The translations under genes and the position numbers were made by a program. Shown here in pieces: positions 1 to 6,024 of a stretch of DNA of 12,917 bases; within the stretch, counting starts at the first letter, position 1, and each line of letters begins with the position of its first letter. Under the pieces are notes generated by a model, which saw only the letters and a list, made by a program, of their open reading frames with translations, had not been told where the DNA came from and did not search any database. The stretch is from Symbiodinium natans (Eukaryota; Sar; Dinophyceae; Suessiales; Symbiodiniaceae), in assembly GCA_905221605.1 (NCBI GenBank), contig CAJNDS010001521.1:2501-15417 (forward strand), given 5' to 3'.

Positions 1-862
1 GGCTTTTGGGGTTTCTTCTATCGCTGTACTTTGGCCCTGAACCTCAGAGAGGCCGTTCCCAAAGCCTAAACAAACCCTAAGCCTTGAAGCCTACAACCCT
101 AAACCCTAGAACCTAAAACCTAAAACCTAAAACCTAAACCCTAAACCCTAAACCCTAAGACCCTAAACCTACACTCTCGACCCGACCACACGGACTTCGA
201 GGCCTCACAGCTTCCTAGGCCCGGCAACCCTTCCGGTATTGGGCTTAGGGTTTAGGGTTTAGGGTTTAGGGTTTAGGGTTTAGGGTTTAGGGTTGAATTT
301 GTGGAGTGTCAGGCCTGTGGTTTGCTGAGGCTTAGAGTTTTTTGTTGGCCCTTTCGTGCTTTTGAAGTGTTGGTAGGGTCCTGGTTTGTGTTAATTGCGT
401 TTGTTCAAGTTGTTTTTGGCTATTTTGTGTTTCTTTTTGGGGTTGAGGGTTTGAGGGTTTTGTGGCTGACTCCCCAACGTCGTCATCAGGGTCCCGCAGC
501 AGCAGGAAAGGGGGGTTTACGAGAACAGGGGCACCTGATTGGGGTCCTTTTAAACAGGGGATCCTATTCTTTGGGAGTCTATATGAGCGTCCCTTCTTTG
601 CGTAAACCCCCAAATGTTTAAACTCAAGAGCGTAATGTGAGCACAACATCGCGGGGCCCTGCGTAAGGAAAGGAAACAAGACCCCCAAACCCTTAAGCCC
701 GCAAACCCTAACACTTGAAATTAAAAAAAGCCCAAAATCCAAAGCCCCTAAAGCCAAAGCCCTCTAACCCCTCTAAACCCTCTATACCCTCCAAACCCTC
801 TAAGTCCTCTAAACCCTAAAGCTCACACCCCCGAAACCCTCTAAACGCTAACGAACTCGCAG
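1..862. other. Telomere-like sequence and islands upstream of exon a; no exon recognised
   Basis: Degenerate CCCTAAA repeats lie at about 61-172, six perfect TTTAGGG copies at 251-292, and loose CCCTCTAAA variants at about 677-835. Islands of ordinary sequence occur at 1-60, 173-240, 300-675 and 836-862. ORFs exist in 301-757 on both strands, but they look like no protein I know. If intron sizes resemble those downstream, one or two exons for the CTPLA region could be hidden here or lie to the left. None could be supported. A fragment near 560-585 (LGVY in one frame) is suggestive of the family but has no consistent phase. Confidence 0.6.
251..292 (+). repeat. TTTAGGG array, six perfect units
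   Basis: Six uninterrupted TTTAGGG heptamers with a degenerate unit on each side. This is the Arabidopsis-type telomere repeat, internal here rather than at a chromosome end. Confidence 0.95.
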
Positions 863-906
863 GTGGGCGAGCGCATGACAGGGAAGACCGCCGTGGTGGT
901 GAACAG
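863..906 (+). CDS. Exon a: GKTAVVVNR segment of MTD1-like gene
   Basis: The exon follows an AG at 861-862 (CTCGCAG|GTG) and starts in phase 0. It reads VGERMTGKTAVVVN and ends with AG, the first two bases of an Arg codon, before a GC donor at 907-908 (AACAG|GCACTG). In the family this is the first beta strand of the Rossmann fold, leading into the NRSE(I/V)VGRP nucleotide-binding loop. Reading on past the donor gives His-Cys-stop, which supports a splice here. The exon that should precede it, with the CTPLA-type motif of this family, was not recognised in 1-860. Confidence 0.8.
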
Positions 907-3900
907 GCACTGTTAGGGTTTAGGGACTGATAGGGTTTAGGGTTTAGGGTTAGGGCTTTAGGGCTTCAGGGTTAAGGTGTAGGGCTTCAGTAGGGTTTTG
1001 GTTTTTAGGCCGTGGAATGGGGCTGAGGGATATGGCATTCGGGGTTCTGAATTTCAGGGGTTTGTGGGACTTTAGGGTTATTGGTTGTCAGGGTTCAGAG
1101 TTTCGGGGTTTCAGGGTTCCAGGGGTTTCAGGGGTTTAGGGTTTTTGGGCTTCAGGTTTTGTTGGGCTCAAATTGGGCTCAAAGAGGTTGTAAAGCTCCA
1201 CTTGGGCGAGCTGCTCGCACCATCCTAATCCCTGCACTACCCCACAGACAGGCCCATACATGTCTAAACCCTGTTACTTCAGGGTTTAGGGCAGAGGGTG
1301 TTTAGGGTTTAGGGTTGGGGGTTGCTTAGGGTTTAGTAGGGTTTAGGGCTGAGGGTGTTTAGGGTTTAGGGTTGGGGGTTGCTTAGGGTTTCGTACGTTT
1401 GGAGATTTGGGCGTCCTTCCCGCTCCTCTTCTGTGGCAGGTCCGAGGTGGTCGGTCGACCAGTGGCCGCGATGCTGGCGTGCCTTTAGCTTCGTTTGGCG
1501 TTGTCTGATCTAAACCCTAAACCCTAAACCCTAAACCCAAAACCCAAAACCCAAAACCCTAAACCCTAAACCCTAAACCCTGAACCCTGAGGGTTGAGGG
1601 TTGAAGGTTTTAGGGTTTAGGGTTTATGGTTTAGGGGGGGTGGAGGTTTCGGGTGAGGCTTTCAGGAATTCAAGGGTTCTTCAAGGCCCCCGCCTTCGAC
1701 CAACCGATGCTCTGATAGCTGCCCCACCTAAAACCCTAAACCCTAAACCCTTAAACCCTTAAACCCTAAAACCCTAAACCCTAAACCCTAAACCCTAAAC
1801 CCTAAACCCTAAACCGTAAACCCTAAACCCTAAACCCCAAACCCTAAACCCCAAACCCTAAACCCTAAACCCTAAACCCTCATGGACCTCCTTGCGGCCG
1901 CGGATATGGGTGGCACTGCCGAAGCGAAGAACGCATGGGAGGCTCACCGAGCCGACAAAACAAAAAAAGCCGCCGGAGTCGCGCCGCACGTGCCATGAAG
2001 GTGGAGAAGGAGTGTTACTCTTTGTGATGGTTGGGTACCATTTTACATGGGTACTTAAACCCAATAAAGAATATAACTGGGTAGTTAACCCCCAATAAAG
2101 AATATAACTATATACATGCTTGATATTAGCCCAACCAGTGGTTTGTCTGGCAGCACCCGATCTGCCGAAGGGCCCGAGGCCACCCTGAAGCCTGCCTGGG
2201 CAAGGGAGGAGTTTAGGGCTTTTGAGAGGCTAGCGTTTCGGGCTTGGGGTTTTGAGGGTTCAGGGTTTAGGGTTCAGGGTTCAGGGTTTAGGGTTCAGGG
2301 TTTAGGGTTTAGGTCTTTTGAGCTTATAGCGTTTTGGGCTTGGGGATAGGGTTTGGGGTAGTTTGGGGTTTAGGTGTTAAAGCTTACGGGGGAGTGTAGA
2401 GTCCAGGGTTCAGGGGTTTGGGTGTGTGTATGTCCTTGATTCGTGCGGTGTTGCACCCCTAAGGAAGGCACACGCACCTTACTTCGTGCCAAAGGTTTGG
2501 AATTTAGGGTTTATGGTTTATGGTTTAGGGTTTAGGGTTTAGGGTATTGGGCTGTTGTGTCTGTTTCCAGGATGCCCGGCAGCTTAGGAGATCCGCCATA
2601 CCAAATGGGGGTTTTCGAAAATAAGGGACCCCCCAAAGTAGTCCCCCATAGTAGAATCCCCTTACAGTAAGGACTCCAACAAGGCACCCCTAATCTCGGA
2701 AACCCTCAACTCTCTTGACACAGGACCCGACCCACCCTGACAGCCCCCCCTAAACCCTAAACCCTAAACCGAAACCCTAAACCCTAAACACTAAACCCTA
2801 AACTAACTTTACAAACCCTGCTTCTGGGCTCAAGTCTGATGTGGGACTGGGTCGGTAGACGAGGTTTTAGGGGTGTAGGGTTTGGGAGGGTTTGAGATTC
2901 GGACTTGAGCTTACCCTAAACCACTAAAACCCTAAAACCCTAAAACCCTAAACCCTAAACCCTAAACCCTAAACCCTAAGCCCTAAGCCCTAAGCCCTAA
3001 GCCCTAAGCCCTAAACCCTAAACCCTAAACCCTAAACCCTAAACCGGCACTCAGGAATGATGGGGCAAAAGTTTGGAGCGTGGACATCGACTCCGTGTGG
3101 CTCCTGCCGTGCTTGCTTCGGGGCCTTTAGGGTTTGGGGTTCAGGGTTTAGGGTTTAGGGTTTAGGGTTAGGGCTTTAGGGTTTAGGGTTTAGGGTTTAG
3201 GGTTTAGGGTTTAGGGCTTTAGGTAGTTTGAGGGTTCGGGTTTCGGGTCTAGGGTTTCGGGCTTTTGGTAGTTTCAGGGCTCGGGGTTAGGAGTTCGGGA
3301 TTAGGGTTTAAGTAGTTTGAGGGTTCGGGGGTTTAGGGGTTAGGGCGTAAGGGTTTCGGGGCTCTAGGGGCTTTAGGGGCTTTAGGGTCTTTAGGGGCCT
3401 TAGGGGCTTTGGGGGCTTTTGGGGCTTTTGGGGCTTTTGGGTGGGGATGTAGGGACGCAGGGCCCGAAACCCTCAACATGATGCAACCTTCGGCTTGCCA
3501 AGAAAGACCCGACCTCCCCAGGCTCTTTCAGATGCCCTGAAGCGTAAGATGAGATGTTCCCCCTTATACTAGCAGTCCTTAGTAGGGATTATAGTACCCC
3601 TCGCCCGCCCCCATCATAGTCCAAGGACTGTTAGTACCAGGGGGAACATCCCAACCCCTCAGCCTTGAACCTGACAGTTGACGGCTTAGTATTCAGGGCC
3701 AAAGGTTCTAGGCTTTGTGTGGGGTCCGCCTTCTGCAATGGCTCTTAGGTTATCTAGAAGACCCTGGTCCACCTATACGTGCTTTTTGTAGTTCCCTAAA
3801 GCCCTCAACCCCAAACCCTCAACAACCGCAAAGCCGCCCCCAATGCCAGAGTCATGGCCAGGTACCCCTAGACCCTAAACCCTAAACCCTAAACCCTAAA

Positions 3901-5532
3901 CCCTAAACCCTATAGCCGTGGCCAGGTATATCTTCACTCGCGGCAAGTTGGTGATGCCTTCCACAGACACATCCGTCGAGGCTCGGCCTCCCACCCTAAA
4001 CCCTAAACCCTAAACCCCAAACCCCAAACCCTCAACCCTCAACCCTAAACCCCAAACCCTCAACCCTCAACCCCAAATCCCAAACCCCAAACCCTAAACC
4101 CTCAACCCTCAACCCTCAACCCTCAACCCCACTGGGGGGGCGAGATGGCGGCAAGAGGCTTCCAGATTCCATGAAGCCGAGAGAGGTGGTAGAGAGCCTC
4201 GCAGGGCCTAGCTCCCCACAGACTGCTGTGGTGGTGGTGAACTGTTTGGGTTTAGGGTTTAGGGTTTAGGGTTTAGGGTTTAGGGTTTAGGGTTTAGGGT
4301 TTGGGGTTTGGGGGTTAGGGTTTAGGGTTTAGGGTTTAGGGTTTAGGGTTTAGGGTTTGGGGGAAAGGAGCCACGGAGTGGCCCAAGGGCCACGACCCTC
4401 AACCCTAAACCCTAAACCCTAAGCCTAAGCTCCAAACCCTACTTACACCTACACCCGTCCTCAAATGGCCCCAGGGGTTAGCGCCTAAGGTGTAGCGTTC
4501 AGGGTTTGCAGGGTCTACTGGAGGGTTGTAGGTTTAGGGTTGAGGGTTTAGGGTTTAGGGGTTTAGGGGTTTAGGGTTTTAGGGATTAGGGTTTTGGGGA
4601 TTAGGGTTTTGGGTTTAGGGGTTAGGGATCTGGGCACGAGGCGGCTGTGCGGGAAGCCGACATTGTGATTTTGGGCGTGCCCAGCGCGCCTTGTCATGCA
4701 TGAAGCCTTTAGGCCCGCGAACGCCCAGGAACTTAAACCCGAAACCCCAAGGCCCCAAACCCTAGAAGCCCTGGAAGGCCTGGACACCCTAAACCCTAAA
4801 CCCTCGCTCGTAGTTCTTCACGTGGTTGTTTCGGGGCTTGGGGCATAGGTTTTAATTTTAGTTTCTTTTGATTTTAGTTTCTTTTGATTTTGGTTTCTTT
4901 TGATTTTAGTTTCATGTGGTGTTTTATTTTTGAAAAGTCTTGTTTGGGGCTTCAGGGGTTTAAGGCCTGTTTAGGGTGTGGCGGATTGACCACAACCCAT
5001 CAAACCCTCAGTTCAGGAGCAGTTGCTCCTTGAAGTACTGTAGGGTTTAGGGTTTAGGGTTTAGGGTTTAGGGTTTAGGGTTTAGGGTTTAGGGGTTTAG
5101 GGTTTAGGGTTTAGGGAAGGTTTGGGGCGGGTTTAGGGTTTAGGGTTTGGAGTTTAGGGCCTAGGGTCTAGGGTTCTTTGTGGTTACGGGAACCTTAGGG
5201 AAGCTTAGGGAACCTTAGGGAACCTCAGGGAATTTTCGGGGAGCTTCATGGAAGTTAGTGAACGTTAGGGAATCTTGGGGCACCTTAGGGAGCGTTAGGG
5301 AACCTCAGGGAACCTCAGGGAACCTTAGGGAACCTTAGGGAACCTTAGGGAACCTGAGGGAACCTTAGGGAACCTTAGGGAACCTTAGGGAACCTTACGG
5401 AAATTTAGGAAACGTTACGGAGCAGTGGGGAGTATTAATACCCCCCTCAAGCCCCCTCCTTTCGCTCCCAAGGACAAGTACAAGATGGATCCCACGTGGA
5501 TCAAGGAGGGGGCTGTTGTCATCAATGTCGCC
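863..5532 (+). CDS. Partial split gene: MTD1-like methylenetetrahydrofolate dehydrogenase, six exons
   Basis: Six short exons (863-906, 1440-1478, 3055-3096, 3926-3980, 4641-4685, 5473-5532) join in phase into about 95 residues. They resemble the C-terminal, nucleotide-binding half of the monofunctional NAD-dependent 5,10-methylenetetrahydrofolate dehydrogenase of yeast (MTD1), a cytosolic one-carbon enzyme that oxidises methylene-THF to methenyl-THF. Motifs seen in order are GKTAVVVNR, SEVVGRPVAAML, NDGAKVWSVDID, FTRGKL, EADIVILGVPS and YKMDPTWIKEGAVVINVA. An N before RSE(I/V)VGRP, and GVPS before YK, are as I remember yeast MTD1; bacterial FolD has GRS and a different following segment. The spacing of residues across all five junctions matches that family without gaps. 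N-terminal catalytic exons and the final segment (family motif near VPMxGKVT) were not found, so the gene is incomplete in this window. It could be functional or an eroded copy; no frameshift or stop occurs within the six exons. Family assignment is from memory, without a search. Confidence 0.82.
907..1439 (+). other. Intron 1 (533 nt, GC-AG) with TTTAGGG repeats
   Basis: The intron runs from the GC donor after AACAG to the CAG before GTCC. It is G/T-rich on the coding strand, with degenerate TTTAGGG and TTCAGGG units at about 912-1165 and 1274-1392. The latter contains a duplicated segment of 54 bp (1281-1334 and 1338-1391, one visible mismatch, offset 57 bp). A short unique island at 1190-1262 shows no convincing exon. 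The sense-strand repeats would give a UUUAGGG-rich intron RNA able to form G-quadruplexes (inference). Confidence 0.75.
1440..1478 (+). CDS. Exon b: SEVVGRPVAAML, dinucleotide-binding loop
   Basis: The acceptor is CTGTGGCAG|G at 1438-1439. The first base G completes the Arg codon left by exon a (AG+G). The exon then reads SEVVGRPVAAML and ends with GC before a canonical GT donor at 1479-1480. With exon a this gives NRSEVVGRP, the glycine/proline loop that binds the dinucleotide in MTD1-type enzymes. The exon is only 39 nt and sits alone among telomere-like repeats. The match and the phase on both sides leave little doubt. Confidence 0.87.
1511..1640. repeat. CCCTAAA array meeting TTTAGGG-type array
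   Basis: C-strand units (CCCTAAA, CCCAAAA, CCCTGAA) at 1511-1587 are followed at once by G-strand units (GGGTTGA, GGGTTTA) to about 1640. The two halves are complementary and could fold back on each other in RNA or single-stranded DNA. Confidence 0.85.
1729..1880 (-). repeat. CCCTAAA array, the longest in the window
   Basis: About twenty units, mostly perfect CCCTAAA, with a few CCCCAAA, CCGTAAA and CCCTTAAA variants. It lies within intron 2. Confidence 0.93.
2049..2109 (+). repeat. Tandem duplication of about 30 bp
   Basis: Copy one is 2049-2078 and copy two 2079-2109. Both share CCAATAAAGAATATAACT and begin GGGTA(C/G)TTAA. One inserted base and a few substitutions separate them. Confidence 0.88.
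2912..3046 (-). repeat. CCCTAAA array with an internal CCCTAAG block
   Basis: The array starts with 8-bp CCCTAAAA units, passes to CCCTAAA, then has five successive CCCTAAG units (2974-3008), then CCCTAAA again. The clustering of one variant shows local unit-by-unit duplication, as by slippage or unequal exchange, after the array was formed. Confidence 0.92.
3055..3096 (+). CDS. Exon c: NDGAKVWSVDID segment
   Basis: The acceptor is GCACTCAG|G at 3053-3054. The first G joins GC of exon b to make an Ala codon, then NDGAKVWSVDIDS follows. The exon ends with GT before a GT donor at 3097-3098 (CTCCGT|GTGGCT). Family members carry LLANDGA followed by an aromatic residue and SVD here, which is the second beta strand of the NAD-binding fold with an acidic residue at its end. 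The exon lies directly after a CCCTAAA array, which ends only a few bases before the acceptor. Confidence 0.87.
3126..3452 (+). repeat. TTTAGGG array decaying into GGGGCTTT variants
   Basis: Near-perfect TTTAGGG units at about 3140-3220 give way to TTCGGG-type units, then to GGGGCTTTAG and GGGGCTTTTG repeats near 3355-3440. It looks like a telomere-like array at progressive stages of decay and re-amplification. Confidence 0.85.
3553..3650. repeat. Imperfect inverted repeat (fold-back) in intron 3
   Basis: The left arm starts GATGTTCCCCCTTATACTAG. The reverse complement of the right arm (3622-3650) starts GATGTTCCCCCTGGTACTAA, and both continue to CAGTCCTT. Pairing may extend inward through 3585-3596 and 3612-3621. 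The element is about 98 bp and resembles a small fold-back or MITE-like element. No clear target-site duplication was found. Confidence 0.8.
3926..3980 (+). CDS. Exon d: FTRGKL segment
   Basis: The acceptor is GTGGCCAG|G at 3924-3925. Its first base completes the Val codon begun by exon c (GT+G). The exon reads YIFTRGKLVMPSTDTSVE. FTRG is a recognisable MTD1-type motif after the SVD strand; the following stretch is variable in the family. The exon ends at GAG before a GC donor at 3981-3982 (GTCGAG|GCTCGG). Reading through would give RPPTLNP, which is translated telomere repeat, so the exon must stop close to this point. Confidence 0.82.
3994..4131 (-). repeat. CCCTAAA/CCCCAAA/CCCTCAA array
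   Basis: Heptamer register is kept throughout, while the fourth and fifth positions vary in runs: CCCTAAA, CCCCAAA, CCCTCAA. The runs of like variants again suggest local duplication. Confidence 0.9.
4246..4450. repeat. TTTAGGG array, palindromic spacer, CCCTAAA array
   Basis: G-strand units at 4246-4362 and C-strand units at 4396-4450 face each other across a short spacer. The spacer contains a perfect 7-bp inverted repeat GTGGCCC-AA-GGGCCAC (4378-4393). The order (TTTAGGG then CCCTAAA) is that expected of two telomere ends joined head to head, or of a fold-back duplication. Confidence 0.82.
4641..4685 (+). CDS. Exon e: EADIVILGVPS segment
   Basis: The acceptor is GGCACGAG|G at 4639-4640, phase 0. 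The exon reads AAVREADIVILGVPS and ends at AGC before a GC donor at 4686-4687 (CCCAGC|GCGCCT). The (S/A)D(I/V)VI-x-GVPS pattern is typical of MTD1-type enzymes, where FolD proteins have an AVG-type turn instead. Reading through the donor gives APCHA and a stop. The preceding sequence is degenerate TTTAGGG repeat. Confidence 0.85.
4856..4919 (+). repeat. 16-bp tandem repeat, four copies
   Basis: The unit TTTTAGTTTCTTTTGA occurs at 4856, 4872, 4888 and 4904. The third copy has one change (TTTTGG) and the fourth diverges after nine bases. Confidence 0.93.
5039..5170 (+). repeat. TTTAGGG array in intron 5
   Basis: Seven or more perfect TTTAGGG units are followed by slightly altered ones (GGGTTTGG, GGGCCTA). 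The array grades into the adjacent 10-bp minisatellite. Confidence 0.93.
5188..5425 (+). repeat. 10-bp minisatellite, unit GGGAACCTTA
   Basis: About 23 decamers, most of them GGGAACCTTA, with variants such as AAGCTT, AACCTC, AATTTT and AACGTT. The TTAGGG core links it visually to the neighbouring telomere-like array, so it may be an expanded variant of that array (inference). Confidence 0.93.
5473..5532 (+). CDS. Exon f: YKMDPTWIKEGAVVINVA segment; end uncertain
   Basis: The acceptor is GCTCCCAAG|G at 5471-5472, phase 0. Joined to exon e it gives GVPS-DKYKMDP, the same spacing as in yeast MTD1, then WIKEGAVVINVA, the last beta strand of the domain. Beyond residue VA the frame runs on as RLLDRLYSPQP to a stop at 5566-5568, which no longer looks like the family (SxKNF-type sequence is expected). 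The true 3' boundary is unclear. Possible donors are GC at 5530 or GT at 5550, or a damaged donor after GCCAG at 5534. Confidence 0.82.
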
Positions 5533-5555
5533 AGACTCTTAGATCGTCTGTACAG

Positions 5556-5735
5556 CCCTCAACCCTGAACCCTATACCCTCAACCCTATACCCTCAACCC
5601 TAAACCCTCAACCCTAAACCCTAAACCCTAAACCCTATACCCTCAACCCTCCACCCTAAACCCTGAGCCCTCAAGCCTTCAAGCCTAAACCCTGAACCCC
5701 AATTCCCCTGACCAACCCTAAACACTGGACCCTAA
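5556..5735 (-). repeat. CCCTAAA/CCCTATA/CCCTCAA array after exon f
   Basis: Heptamers with mixed CCCTAAA, CCCTATA, CCCTCAA and CCCTGAA units. This is the last telomere-like array in the window; nothing of the kind is seen to the right of about 5740. Confidence 0.88.
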
Positions 5736-6024
5736 CCTCGGGTTGAGAGGGATTTCGGGTTTCGGGGTTCGAAGATGCTTTTGAATGCATCCCTTGTCGT
5801 GCAACAGTGGGTCCGAAATCAATCGAGTATGTATTCTACGAGCATCGTGGCGAAGCCCATCCTCAAACATCCTGCTTCAGTCACGTTGGAGGGAAGCTTT
5901 CAGGGGCAAGATGCCATGTGCAAAGGTGAGGAAATACAAACACACAATTACAAATACATATATATATATATATATATGTAAGAGGAACCTCTATGTACTA
6001 TTTGACATGGCTGCTTTCTGTATT
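5736..6024 (+). other. Ordinary sequence with a possible exon and a TA microsatellite
   Basis: This island has non-repetitive, coding-like composition at about 5750-5935. It ends in a good donor-like sequence AAG|GTGAGG at 5936, followed by an AT-rich stretch with an (AT)n run at about 5957-5978. An ATG at 5775 opens a frame reading MLLNASLVVQQWVRNQ and on to the donor. None of the three frames resembles the missing MTD1 C-terminus or any protein I know. It could be an exon of another gene or a non-coding remnant. Confidence 0.3.

Larger units (their letters stand above)
1479..3054 (+). other. Intron 2 (1576 nt, GT-AG), mixed-orientation telomere-like arrays
   Basis: This is the longest intron of the gene. 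Main arrays are CCCTAAA 1511-1587 meeting TTTAGGG-type repeats 1588-1640, CCCTAAA 1729-1880, TTTAGGG/TTCAGGG 2214-2420 and 2498-2546, CCCTAAA 2748-2812, and CCCTAAA 2912-3046. Unique islands lie at 1641-1728, 1881-2213, 2421-2497 and 2547-2747. A small tandem duplication lies at 2049-2109. The intron ends GCACTCAG|G only a few bases after the last array. Confidence 0.75.
3097..3925 (+). other. Intron 3 (829 nt, GT-AG) with TTTAGGG array and a fold-back
   Basis: TTTAGGG repeats fill about 3126-3230 and then decay into TTCGGG, GGGGCTTTAGG and GGGGCTTTTG variants to about 3452. A unique stretch at 3460-3860 contains a long imperfect inverted repeat (3553-3650). Six CCCTAAA units at about 3869-3912 end just before the acceptor CCAG|G. 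The donor is CCGT|GTGGCT. Confidence 0.75.
3981..4640 (+). other. Intron 4 (660 nt, GC-AG) with opposed telomere-like arrays
   Basis: The C-rich part at 3994-4131 mixes CCCTAAA, CCCCAAA and CCCTCAA units. A unique island at 4132-4245 follows, then a TTTAGGG array 4246-4362, a C-rich array 4396-4450, and degenerate TTTAGGG 4496-4626. The hexamer CGAGGC occurs at both boundaries of the intron (3977-3982 and 4637-4642). Confidence 0.72.
4686..5472 (+). other. Intron 5 (787 nt, GC-AG) with telomere-like array and two minisatellites
   Basis: A short C-rich stretch at about 4736-4805 is followed by a 16-bp T-rich tandem repeat (4856-4919), a TTTAGGG array (5039-5170) and a 10-bp GGGAACCTTA minisatellite (5188-5425). 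The pyrimidine-rich run 5441-5469 before CCCAAG|G would serve as the polypyrimidine tract of the acceptor. Confidence 0.72.

Noticed and set aside
301-757. ORFs of 106 codons (+) and 141 codons (-)
   Set aside because: They overlap on opposite strands, run into translated telomere-like repeat, and resemble no known protein.
1180-1235. Alternative exon reading KEVVKLHLGELLA, resembling the segment after NR in the folate gene
   Set aside because: The island at 1440-1478 fits much better, has correct splice sites and matches phase on both sides.
1-5750. A true chromosome end
   Set aside because: The arrays are short, degenerate and in both orientations, are separated by exons, and neither window edge ends in a long pure array.
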